Both the position numbers and the translations under genes were made by a program. Of a stretch of 31,865 nt of DNA, positions 15,586-23,082 are shown piece by piece (position 1 is the first letter of the stretch; each line of letters opens with the position of its first letter). The notes beneath the pieces were generated by a model. That model was not told where the DNA came from. It did no database searches and saw only the letters and a program-made list of their open reading frames with translations. Source of the stretch: Stigonema sp964246695 (GTDB lineage Bacteria; Cyanobacteriota; Cyanobacteriia; Cyanobacteriales; Nostocaceae); the NCBI GenBank assembly GCA_964246695.1, contig CAXTSI010000034.1:1-31865 (forward strand), given 5' to 3'.

Positions 15586-15770
15586 ATGCGCCAGAAATGA
15601 GGGGCTTTGAGTAAAAAAGACCGAAAATGCACAAAATGGCTGCATCGCTCATTTGATAGTGCTTATTTTTACCTGTTCGTTTATCAGGCATTTTCGAGAA
15701 TTGACCGGAAATAAAGTACTATTTCGTCGAAAATTCCTGGCTGATTCAAAATATCCCCTAAGCTTACGAA
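15575..15770 (-). pseudogene. N-terminal fragment of a DDE-type transposase
   Basis: Minus-strand pieces in shifted frames: IFDEIVLYFRSILEN, then KMPDKRTGKNKHYQMSDA, then CAFSVFFTQSPSFLAHQ. Together they match my recollection of the N-terminus of a transposase family common in cyanobacteria (PD-R-G-N--Y-M-DA--AFSVFF-Q-PSFLA-Q). The last piece runs directly and in frame into the kinase N-lobe, replacing the normal kinase start. The family name is uncertain. Confidence 0.45.
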
Positions 15771-15783
15771 TTAAAGAGATAGG

Positions 15784-15797
15784 ACTTACGCATTGAC
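15784..15797. repeat. Dispersed motif ACTTACGCATTGAC, copy 2
   Basis: Located between the transposase fragment and the left end of the IS630-type element; identical to the copy at 5080. Confidence 0.45.
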
Positions 15798-15844
15798 AGA
15801 AAAGCCAAAATGACAGGTATAGTTTTCAAGGCTTCTAGTAGCCC

Positions 15845-16579
15845 TTAATCGTTGATAACCGGATAGAGGCGTTGAAGTTTTACCCGTGCCTCTGCGGTGG
15901 TAAAGTGCCAATTAATTTTGGTTGCAGCACTGTTTCTTGTGGTATTCCATACGGCGATTTCGGATTTGAGTGTGGGCAGGTCTGGGATGCGTCTATCGAG
16001 ACATTGTCTGGTGAGGGCGGCGAGTTCGATTTCGGCCATATTGAGCCACGAGCCATGTTTTGGCGTATGGTGAATCTCCAGGCGGGCAAGCAGACGACGG
16101 GCCTCTTCCGGCTTGAATGCCTGGTAAAGAGCGGCTGGCTTATGGGTGTTGAGATTGTCGCACACCAGCACCACCTTTTTTGCCTGGGGATACTGTTCGT
16201 CGAGCAGATGCTTTATCTGCTGCGCCCAGTCGGTCATGGTGCGCTGTTCATGGGCGCAAACACTGCGTTTCCCAGCCTTTGGTTCGTTAAACATAAAAAT
16301 GCAGGCGGTGCCGTTTCGTTCATATTCATGGTCATAGCGTTCTGGTTGTCCGGGTTCCATCGGCAAAGGCGTGCGCGTTTCCTTGATCAGTTGCACGGGT
16401 TGCTCATCCATGCAAACAACTGGAAAATCCACCTCATAGGGTCGGTGATAGACCTCCAGCACGTCTTCCATGGCCGCCACGAAATCGGCATCCTGTTCGG
16501 GCGGAATTACCCAGCATTCCCTGAGATGCGGCTTGAGTTCGTTTTTTTTAGCACGGTGTGAACAGTATTTGCTGTGCAA
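15845..16579 (-). CDS. IS630 transposase orfB, DDE catalytic domain
   Basis: Catalytic half of the transposase: VVCMDEQP (first Asp), VVLVCDNLNTHKP (second Asp) and HGSWLNMAEIEL (Glu), the typical IS630/Tc1-mariner triad, followed by a helical tail ending YPVIND. It has no convincing start of its own. The frame is entered from orfA by a -1 shift on eight A residues (16542-16549), giving LKKNELKPHLRECWVIPP, as in programmed frameshifting of related elements. Confidence 0.85.
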   Translation of the reverse strand: MHSKYCSHRAKKNELKPHLRECWVIPPEQDADFVAAMEDVLEVYHRPYEVDFPVVCMDEQPVQLIKETRTPLPMEPGQPERYDHEYERNGTACIFMFNEPKAGKRSVCAHEQRTMTDWAQQIKHLLDEQYPQAKKVVLVCDNLNTHKPAALYQAFKPEEARRLLARLEIHHTPKHGSWLNMAEIELAALTRQCLDRRIPDLPTLKSEIAVWNTTRNSAATKINWHFTTAEARVKLQRLYPVIND

Positions 16580-16980
16580 TGGGGCACGATTTTCAGTTCC
16601 ACAACTTTATCTGCCAACAGTTGCAGCGTCCAGCGGGTACGCCCTTCGGGGGCCTGACTACAGGCCAGGGCAATTAACCGTGCTTCCGCCGCGCCATCAA
16701 ACAACCGCTCTACCGACGGACGGTCTTGCCTCTTGCGCTCTTGGTCCGCCGCAAACCCTCGAATTACAAGACGTTTCCGGGCTTCACAAACGGTGTCCTT
16801 ATGGCAATGAAGCATTTTTGCTATTACCTCTACCGTCAGGTGTTCTCCATTCACATCGCTATGCAGCAAAATTTGCGCGTTGCGAATCTTGTGCGCCCCC
16901 CCTTTCCCTTTCTTGACGATGCTTTCTAATTCTGCGCGTTCTTTCGTGCTCAGCCGCACGATATACCGTGGTCGTTCCAT
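16507..16980 (-). CDS. IS630 transposase orfA, DNA-binding domain
   Basis: 157 aa with two helix-turn-helix segments (LTVEVIAKMLHCHKDTVCEA and WTLQLLADKVVELKIVPHCT) and basic residues, the N-terminal half of an IS630-type transposase. The start ATG 16980 has GGGAGGGG directly upstream. The ORF ends 36 nt past the A8 run where the catalytic frame begins, giving a fused product of about 378 aa after a -1 slip. Confidence 0.8.
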   Translation of the reverse strand: MERPRYIVRLSTKERAELESIVKKGKGGAHKIRNAQILLHSDVNGEHLTVEVIAKMLHCHKDTVCEARKRLVIRGFAADQERKRQDRPSVERLFDGAAEARLIALACSQAPEGRTRWTLQLLADKVVELKIVPHCTANTVHTVLKKTNSSRISGNAG

Positions 16981-17193
16981 TGCCCCTCCCGAACGGTGTT
17001 CTTGTAGGCACTCTCTTCAATATTATCCGGCAATCGTCAATGATGTTCTACTAGTCAGGAGTGCGAAACTCAAAACCAAGACAGGGATTAGCATACACCC
17101 TCATTCCAATTATCAAACTCCGCACACTTAGTATCGCTGGTAGAATGAGTCTATGTATTGCATTGATACTACAATGTATAATATATGTTTGAC

Positions 17194-17207
17194 ACTTACG
17201 TATTGAC
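17194..17207. repeat. Dispersed motif ACTTACGTATTGAC, copy 3
   Basis: One mismatch from the copies at 5080 and 15784; followed by an A-run as at 15797. Confidence 0.4.
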
Positions 17208-17277
17208 AAAAAAAATAAACCGTGTATCTGCTATTTAAAAGATTGAAGTTTGATGTTTCTTTCAAGCCTGATAGACA

Positions 17278-17463
17278 ATAAAATACTTCAAGTTATAAGG
17301 CGATCGCCTTATAACTTGAGGTCTTTTGAGAAAAGAACAACGCTAACAACCTTCCATGACCATATATCCTGATAAAATGCTTCAGAATAAGGCGATCGCC
17401 TGACAACTTGAGGTCTTTTGAAAGGCGAAGAATACTAAAAACGTGAAATGAACATATATCCTT
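17278..17463. repeat. Two tandem copies of a ~94-bp unit
   Basis: Unit 1 (17278-17371) and unit 2 (17372-17463) both begin ATAAAAT-CTTCA, pass through AAGGCGATCGCCT and AACTTGAGGTCTTTTGA, and end CATATATCCT. The shared blocks are near identical and the spacers have diverged. Unit 1 can also form a hairpin around the HIP1 site (CAAGTTATAAGGCGATC and its complement). Confidence 0.65.
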
Positions 17464-17723
17464 ATACAGATAATTGGACATTTTTTACAGTACTAAAGTA
17501 CTAAAATTCTCTGATATTGAAATTAATTAAACTTCAAGATAATAGAACATAATTACAAAATATCAAAAAAGATATAAAGTTTTTATAATTATTTTTGAGC
17601 CAATAAAAATAATTCATCATTCTTAAGTATGTTTTTGAGTAGTACATTCGTTGCAGACTCACTCGAAAACCGATGTTACGTAAAAAATATGAATTTGATT
17701 CATAGTTTAGTATTCTGATTCAG

Positions 17724-18156
17724 TTGATAGGAGAGATGGATGATTTTATTTATAAAATAGATAAACTCCTTGAGGATGAACAATTATTTAGTTTATTTTC
17801 ATCCGATTTATCAAAACGTTATCCAAACACAAATAAAACCGGGAGAAATTCAACGAGGCGTCGAAGTAATATTGCGAATGCTAGCGTTGAAGCATTTACG
17901 AGGCTTGAGCTATGAAAAAACTATTTCAAACGTTAATGAAAGTTTAGTTTTAAGACAATTTTATAGAATTTTTTTTAATCCTCTTCCCGACAAAAGTACT
18001 TTGATTCGGTGGTCACATCAAATTAGCGAAGAGACGTTACAAAAATTTAATCAACGCCTGACTCAAATAGCAGTCCAGTTACAAATAACTCAAGGTAAAA
18101 AGATAAGAACCGATGGCACAGTTGTGGCTACTAATATTCACTTTCCCTCTGATAAC
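17724..18156 (+). pseudogene. ISNCY-type transposase N-terminal fragment, frameshifted
   Basis: Frame 1 gives DKLLEDEQLFSLFSSDLSKRYPNTNKTGRNST. Near 17855 the homology passes to a second frame, giving GVEVILRMLALKHLRGLSYE, SLVLRQFYRIFF, DKSTLIRWSHQI and the catalytic-core start RTDGTVVATNIHFPSD. This order matches ISNCY/IS1202-like transposases. The gene is cut at 18156 by the left end of an ISAs1-like element; the C-terminal half is not found on the other side. Confidence 0.65.
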
Positions 18157-19094
18157 CAGGGCTATTTCATTCTAAACGTAGCATTTATATGGTAAAATAC
18201 TGCACGAAAAATCAGAACATTCATCTACTCCCGTGAGCCAAATAGCAATTATAGAAGCATTCGCAGGACTTGAAGACCCTCGTCGCCGTGCAGGACAGCG
18301 TCATACCCTTCCACTATGCTTAGCATTATTTACGTTGGCGATCGCCGCAGGTAATAAAGGGTTCTTAGCAATCGGAGATTGGATTAGCAGCTATCAGTAT
18401 GCGTTGATTGATCTGTTTAAACCCCCGAAAAATAGACTACCGTCTTACAGCACAATACGTCGTGCCCTATTACATCTAAACTACGCAGAATACTCCTGTA
18501 GCCTTGCCCGGTTTTTTGAGGTTCAACCCTTAACAGGAGAAACGATCGGGTTGGATGGCAAGGTGCTTAGAGGTTCATACCAGATCGAAGATGATAATCC
18601 AAATTCCGACTCCCATCCCGCAATTATGTTAGTCAGCACTTACATTGTTGAAAGGGGGTTGATTTTAGATCCATTTGAAGTTGATGCCAAAACAAACGAA
18701 ATTAAAGCGATACCTCCGCTAATTCAAAAATTGGCTCTCAAGGGAGTTGTTTTCGCCTTTGATGCCATTAATACCCAAAAAAAACTTGTGAATTGATCAT
18801 TGCTAGTGGCAATGACTACATCGCTGCCCTGAAAGGCAACCAACCAGGTTTGTTTCAAGATGTCACAACAAAATTTATCCCGGAATTCAGTCATGAACAA
18901 ATCAATAAAGGGCATGGTCGAATAGAAAAGCGTAGCATCAGTATTTGTCAAAAACTAGATGGTATACGCTTTTGGCCTGGTTTGAAAACTTTAATTCGAG
19001 TGGAATCAGAACGTCAAATTATCAGGCACAATCACATAGAATTTGAAAATGAAACCCGTTATTACATCTCTTCATTGAGTGCAATTTTAGGTTG
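18157..19094 (+). mobile_element. Truncated ISAs1-like element
   Basis: The left end appears to be CAGGGCTATTTCATTCT at 18157, inserted in the ISNCY-type gene. The right end and the last quarter of the transposase gene are missing; the element stops at a 30-bp palindrome at 19095. Confidence 0.55.
18233..19090 (+). pseudogene. ISAs1-family transposase, frameshifted and truncated
   Basis: Starts GTG 18233. It shows family motifs FAGLEDPRR, FLAIGDW, LPSYSTIRRAL, GLDGKVLRGS (first Asp region) and FAFDAINTQKK, then stops at 18796. Homology resumes in the -1 frame from the A8 run at 18777-18784 as TCELIIASGNDYIAALKGNQ, HGRIEKRSISI and WPGLKTLIRVE, and ends at YYISSLSA. The missing piece is the conserved C-terminal RGHWGIEN region. 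Whether the A8 slip is programmed or a mutation, the truncated product cannot be active. Confidence 0.8.
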
Positions 19095-19124
19095 TGTAGA
19101 GACGCGAAATTTCGCGTCTCTACA
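19095..19124. repeat. 30-bp perfect palindrome
   Basis: TGTAGAGACGCGAAA followed by its exact reverse complement. This GTAGAGACGCG-type hairpin belongs to a short dispersed repeat type seen in many cyanobacterial genomes. It caps the truncated ISAs1-like element. Confidence 0.7.
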
Positions 19125-19190
19125 TAGGCTATCGGTAGGTAAATTATCTTAACTGAACCGTATTGTGCTATATTCAACTCGTGAGTCAGG

Positions 19191-19226
19191 CGTAACGCAC
19201 CAATACAAATGAATTGGTGCGTTACG
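19191..19226. repeat. Hairpin with 14-bp perfect stem downstream of glgA
   Basis: CGTAACGCACCAAT, an 8-nt loop, then ATTGGTGCGTTACG. It is a GGTGCGTTACG-type dispersed repeat; a relative sits at 30281-30309. It lies 34 nt past the glgA stop and could act as an mRNA 3' end, though no T-run follows. Confidence 0.65.
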
Positions 19227-19259
19227 GCGAGGCGCAATGGCGCACCCTACTCAACGCTT

Positions 19260-20696
19260 TTACTTAGTAGTGGCTACTGGCTCATTTAACACTACCTCTG
19301 GCTGTTGTTGCTCTTCCTCATCGGGCAATCCATGAATCGAACGATACAACTTCACGTACTGCTTGGCAGATTGATCCCAACTGAAGTCTTGACTCATACC
19401 GCGTTGTTGTAGTGCTTGCCATTGGGGTTTGTAGTGGAAGCCTTCCGAAGCGCGAACCAGACAGGTAAACAAATCTAGTGGTTCATAGCGGTCAAAGCAA
19501 TAACCAGTACCTGACTGTGTCATGGGGTCATGATGCGATACAGTGTCAACTAATCCCCCTGTACGACGGACAATTGGCACACAGCCGTAACGCAAAGCTA
19601 ACATTTGGCTGATACCGCAGGGTTCAAAACGGCTAGGCATGAGGAAGCCATCAGATCCTGCGTAAATGCGGCGAGCAAGAGCATCGTTATAAAGTAAGTA
19701 AGTCGCCATGCGTCCAGGATAGCGGGATGTCATCTGCCACATCTGGCTTTCGTAGTAGCGATCGCCTGTTCCCAGTAGCACAAACTGTGAATCTGTATAC
19801 GCCATAAAGCGATCCAGCATCTGTAACACCAAATCAATGCCTTTTTGTTCCACCAACCGTGTCACCATCCCAATCAAAAAGGTATTGCCGTTAACTTCTA
19901 ACCCCAATTCTTCCTGCAAAGCAATTTTGTTAGCTTTGCGTTTTTCTAAGGTGTCGGCGGTAAAGTTCTGGCTGATGTATTTATCGGTAGCTGGATCGTA
20001 AGCCTCGGTATCGATGCCATTGATAATACCTGATAATTTGCCGCTGATAAAGGACAACAAACCTTCTAGCTGTTCGCCGTAAGCAGGCGTCTTAATTTGC
20101 TCGGCATACGTGGGGGAAACTGTATTCACCCTGTCAGCAAACTGCACAGCCGCTGCCATCGTATTGTGTCCTTGCATATACCAAGGACACCAAGTAATTT
20201 TCTCTAAATACCAACGCCACGGTCCTTGATAAGCCAGGTTATGAATAGTAAAAACGCTGCTGATATCAGGAGATTGGTGCATCCATACAGGAATCATACC
20301 TGTGTGCCAATCATGACAGTGGACAATTTCCGGCTTCCAATAATTCCAGCAAAACTCAGCTGCACCATTGGCAAACAACGTAAACCGCCAGAATTCATCC
20401 TCACCAGAGTAAATGCGCCTCGGCGCAAAAGCCGGATGTGAAAATAGGTACAAGGGAACATCAGTACCAGGCAGAACTGCTTCGTAAACTGCAAAGTTTT
20501 GGAACATGGCAGACCCCCGCCAAACAGGTTCAGTGGGAATTTCCATTTTGTCTGGTAGGAAGCCGTAATAAGGTATGAATATCCGCACATCATGCCCCAT
20601 TTTTCTCAAGATTTTGGGCAGTGCTCCGACTACATCTCCCATTCCTCCTACTTTCGCAATGGGAGCTGCCTCTGCTGCAACAAATAGAATCTGCAT
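19260..20696 (-). CDS. glgA: Glycogen synthase, ADP-glucose type, 478 aa
   Basis: GT5-family glycogen synthase, which adds glucose from ADP-glucose to alpha-1,4-glucan chains. N-terminal MQILFVAAEAAPIAKVGGMG carries the ADP-glucose-binding K-x-GG motif (Lys15; the next residue is Met where Leu is usual). HCHDWHTG, NTVSPTYA, GIINGIDTE, GMVTRLVEQKG and the C-terminal SRFEPCGISQMLALRYG complete the signature. The length is normal. The first ATG is used. The C-terminal 25 residues are acidic and Gln-rich. Co-directional with hemC but 127 nt downstream, with its own possible -10. Confidence 0.96.
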   Translation of the reverse strand: MQILFVAAEAAPIAKVGGMGDVVGALPKILRKMGHDVRIFIPYYGFLPDKMEIPTEPVWRGSAMFQNFAVYEAVLPGTDVPLYLFSHPAFAPRRIYSGEDEFWRFTLFANGAAEFCWNYWKPEIVHCHDWHTGMIPVWMHQSPDISSVFTIHNLAYQGPWRWYLEKITWCPWYMQGHNTMAAAVQFADRVNTVSPTYAEQIKTPAYGEQLEGLLSFISGKLSGIINGIDTEAYDPATDKYISQNFTADTLEKRKANKIALQEELGLEVNGNTFLIGMVTRLVEQKGIDLVLQMLDRFMAYTDSQFVLLGTGDRYYESQMWQMTSRYPGRMATYLLYNDALARRIYAGSDGFLMPSRFEPCGISQMLALRYGCVPIVRRTGGLVDTVSHHDPMTQSGTGYCFDRYEPLDLFTCLVRASEGFHYKPQWQALQQRGMSQDFSWDQSAKQYVKLYRSIHGLPDEEEQQQPEVVLNEPVATTK

Positions 20697-20732
20697 GGTA
20701 TTTTTTATTTTCCGATTCTTTATATGTTTAAA

Positions 20733-20738
20733 ATTATA
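20733..20738 (-). promoter_or_regulatory. Possible -10 box for glgA
   Basis: A perfect TATAAT on the minus strand 37 nt upstream of the glgA ATG. A clear -35 at 17 nt is not visible, so this is tentative. Confidence 0.3.
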
Positions 20739-20769
20739 CCGACTGGTGGACGCCCAGCAGTAATGTAAC

Positions 20770-20786
20770 GGTGGGCAGTGCCCACC
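20770..20786. repeat. Short dispersed hairpin between hemC and glgA
   Basis: GGTGGGC, AGT, GCCCACC: a 7-bp stem. It lies about 40 nt past the hemC stop and may end hemC transcripts or be a common dispersed repeat. Confidence 0.45.
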
Positions 20787-20823
20787 CTACTAATCTAACC
20801 ACATCTGCTCGCCGCCAAACAGT

Positions 20824-21795
20824 TCAGGAACCTCGTTGGATCACAGCAAAGATTTCCTCTAAAATTTCCTGTGCTCCTTGTTTTCGCATGCGATGTGCTA
20901 GTTCAGTCCCTAGCTGTTCCGCATGAGTAGCAGTACCGACAACTGTATCTTTTACCATTTTGTTACCATCTACACTGGCAACTATACCTGTCAATGTTAG
21001 ATTATTACCATATATTTCCGTGTTTACACCTATAGGCACTTGACAACCACCTTCTAAATCGCGTAAGAAAGCTCGTTCTGCTAAACAGCGATCGCGCGTT
21101 TGTGGATGTTCAATACCTTTAAGTAGAGAGATCACTTCTGGGTCGTCAGTACGGCATTCAATCCCCAATGCTCCTTGCCCAACAGCATGGAGCGAAACTT
21201 CTTTTGGTAGGATTTGATGAATGCGCGCACCCATACCCAATCGTTGTAACCCTGCTACCGCCAAAATCAGCGCATCATATTCACCCGCATCTAGCTTTGA
21301 CATGCGCGTGTTCAAGTTTCCCCGTACATCTTTAAACGCGAGGTGGGGGAAGTGATGCCGCAATTGCGCTAGTCGTCGCAGAGAAGATGTACCGATTACA
21401 GCACCTTCAGGCAGTGTATCAATTTGCCGATCTTTGTGTTTTTCATGCACTACCAGGGCATCGGCTGGGTTTTCCCGTTCTGTAATTGCTGCCAGCATTA
21501 ACCCCTCTGGCAAGTGAGTAGGCAGATCCTTGAGGGAGTGAACGGCAAAGTCAATCTCTTTGTTGAGCATTCCCACTTCGAGTTCTTTGGTGAATAGCCC
21601 CTTATCACCAATCTTAGCTAGTGCCACATCCAGGATTTTGTCACCTTGGGTAGACATGGTATGGACTTCAAAACAGATATCAGGAAAGCGTTTCTTGAGT
21701 TGCTCTTGTACCCAGTAAGTTTGAACCAGAGCAAGTTGGCTTTTACGGGTACCAATGCGAATTGTACGTGGCGGACTGGAAACAACTGATGTCAT
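20824..21795 (-). CDS. hemC: Porphobilinogen deaminase (hydroxymethylbilane synthase), 323 aa
   Basis: Joins four porphobilinogens into hydroxymethylbilane in haem/chlorophyll synthesis. Signature segments: RIGTRKSQLALVQ, HSLKDLPT (catalytic Asp90), GTSSLRRLAQL, RGNLNTRMSKLD, GQGALGIECR, and LEGGCQVPIG with Cys251, the attachment site of the dipyrromethane cofactor. The ATG at 21795 is preferred; the open frame extends to a TTG at 21810 without a ribosome binding site. Divergent from the lipid-kinase gene at 22015. Confidence 0.96.
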   Translation of the reverse strand: MTSVVSSPPRTIRIGTRKSQLALVQTYWVQEQLKKRFPDICFEVHTMSTQGDKILDVALAKIGDKGLFTKELEVGMLNKEIDFAVHSLKDLPTHLPEGLMLAAITERENPADALVVHEKHKDRQIDTLPEGAVIGTSSLRRLAQLRHHFPHLAFKDVRGNLNTRMSKLDAGEYDALILAVAGLQRLGMGARIHQILPKEVSLHAVGQGALGIECRTDDPEVISLLKGIEHPQTRDRCLAERAFLRDLEGGCQVPIGVNTEIYGNNLTLTGIVASVDGNKMVKDTVVGTATHAEQLGTELAHRMRKQGAQEILEEIFAVIQRGS

Positions 21796-22014
21796 AAAGC
21801 GATATATCAAGCCTGGAGATCAATTCACTGGATCTAGACTACCGCAGTGCGACACCCATCAGCCTTGCAATTGCCTGATTCTAGTTAAGCTTATTATTTC
21901 TTTATCTTTACATGCCAGGAGGAGAGGCAAACCTACCGTCAGACAGAAGTTTGAACTTTAAGAACAAGTTAAGTAATAATTAGCGTACTCATTTCATCAA
22001 AGCCTATTCAGCCT

Positions 22015-22989
22015 ATGAATCGTTCAGCCTGCCTGATCTTTAATCCCGTTGCAGGTCAAGGTGACTCCGAACAAGATTTGGCACAGATTCTGGCGATATT
22101 AGAGCCGGAAATCAACCTGGATATTTACTTGACAACGGAAGATATTTGTGCTGGAGAACTGGCGAAGCAAGCAGTTCAACGGGGAGTAGATGCCATTATT
22201 GCTTCGGGAGGAGATGGAACTCTGTCAGATGCGGCGGCTGCTGTGGTGGGTACTGATATTCCGTTTGGGATTATTTCACGAGGAACGGCAAACGCTTTTG
22301 CTGCTGCTTTAGGAATCCCAGATACAATAGAAGCTGCCTGCCAGGTGATTTTACAGGGATTGACTCGCACTATAGATGCAGCTTATTGTAACGATCATCC
22401 GATGGTACTGCTGGCAGGCATTGGCTTTGAAGCTGAAACCGTAGAAAAAGCAGATCGGGAAGCGAAGAATCGCTTTGGCGTCTTGGCGTACTTCCTGGCT
22501 GGACTCCAACAATTAAGAGAGTTTAAAACATTTGACATAGAAATTGAAACCGATGACAAAATAATCAAAGCTTCCGCCGCCGCAGTAACCGTGGCAAATG
22601 CTGCACCTCCGACTTCAGTCTTCGCTCAGGGACCGGGAGGGATTATTGTAGATGATGGGTTATTGGATTTAACAATTGTGGCTCCGGCTACTAAAGCAGC
22701 AGCGATCGCCGCTACCTTTCATCTGTTTCAAACGGCGAGTGCGGGTAACCCCGTGGAACGAGATGATATCGGCTACCTGAAAGCAAAACAATTCAAAATC
22801 ACCACCAACCCACCGCAAAAGGTTGTTGTTGACGGTGAAATTTTGGGGAAAACTCCCGTTGAGATTCGCTGTGTTCCCGCAGGTTTGAACATCTTTGTGC
22901 CGCTTTTAGAAGAAGTTGAGCCTACAGAAAAACTAGAAGGACTTCCCAACTTGATTGTGGAGCATAAACAAACACAGGAAGAGGTGTAA
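22015..22989 (+). CDS. YegS/DAGK-family lipid kinase, 324 aa
   Basis: Diacylglycerol/sphingosine-kinase-like protein that likely phosphorylates a lipid hydroxyl with ATP. Motifs: LIFNPVAGQG at the N-terminus, the nucleotide-binding SGGDGTL (about 64-70), SRGTANAFA, GIGFEA, and the C-terminal KVVVDGEILGKTPVEI. The final 25 residues are an acidic tail. It begins at ATG 22015 without a strong Shine-Dalgarno. Followed on the same strand by the metallophosphoesterase across a 93-nt repeat. Confidence 0.88.
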   Translation: MNRSACLIFNPVAGQGDSEQDLAQILAILEPEINLDIYLTTEDICAGELAKQAVQRGVDAIIASGGDGTLSDAAAAVVGTDIPFGIISRGTANAFAAALGIPDTIEAACQVILQGLTRTIDAAYCNDHPMVLLAGIGFEAETVEKADREAKNRFGVLAYFLAGLQQLREFKTFDIEIETDDKIIKASAAAVTVANAAPPTSVFAQGPGGIIVDDGLLDLTIVAPATKAAAIAATFHLFQTASAGNPVERDDIGYLKAKQFKITTNPPQKVVVDGEILGKTPVEIRCVPAGLNIFVPLLEEVEPTEKLEGLPNLIVEHKQTQEEV

Positions 22990-22990
22990 G

Positions 22991-23067
22991 GCTAATTGCT
23001 AATGGCTAATAGCTAATGGCTAATAGCTAATCAACAATTAGCAATTAGCAATTAGCAATTGACAATT
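22991..23067. repeat. GCTAAT-type short tandem repeats in inverted halves
   Basis: The first half repeats GCTAATNGCTAATG/A about five times and the second repeats CAATTAG, its complement, four times, so the segment can fold into a long imperfect hairpin. A common cyanobacterial intergenic repeat; here it separates two co-directional genes. Confidence 0.65.
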
Positions 23068-23082
23068 AAGGAGTAAGGTGCA

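Larger units (their letters stand above)
15838..17051 (-). mobile_element. IS630-family insertion sequence, about 1.21 kb
   Basis: Imperfect terminal inverted repeats at 15835-15865 and 17024-17054: both begin CTAGTAG and share CCGGATA about 24 nt in. Taking IS630-like duplication of TA as the target gives 15838-17051 with TA on each side (both ends read CTAG, so a 4-bp target cannot be excluded). It contains orfA and orfB of the transposase. Looks complete and possibly active. Confidence 0.75.
17055..17723. other. AT-rich gap with tandem repeat
   Basis: About 670 bp of very AT-rich DNA between two transposon remnants. It contains the motif ACTTACGTATTGAC at 17194-17207 and the tandem repeat at 17278-17463. 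No ORF with coding character. Confidence 0.5.

Noticed and set aside
15872..16561. 229-aa plus-strand frame across the IS630 region
   Set aside because: Antisense to the transposase catalytic domain, whose DDE motifs are clear; no independent start signal.
17293..17481. 62-aa minus-strand frame
   Set aside because: It is the translation of the tandem 94-bp repeat.
22991..23067. Possible CRISPR-like array
   Set aside because: The repeats are 6-7 bp units without spacers of regular length; it is a simple GCTAAT-type repeat.
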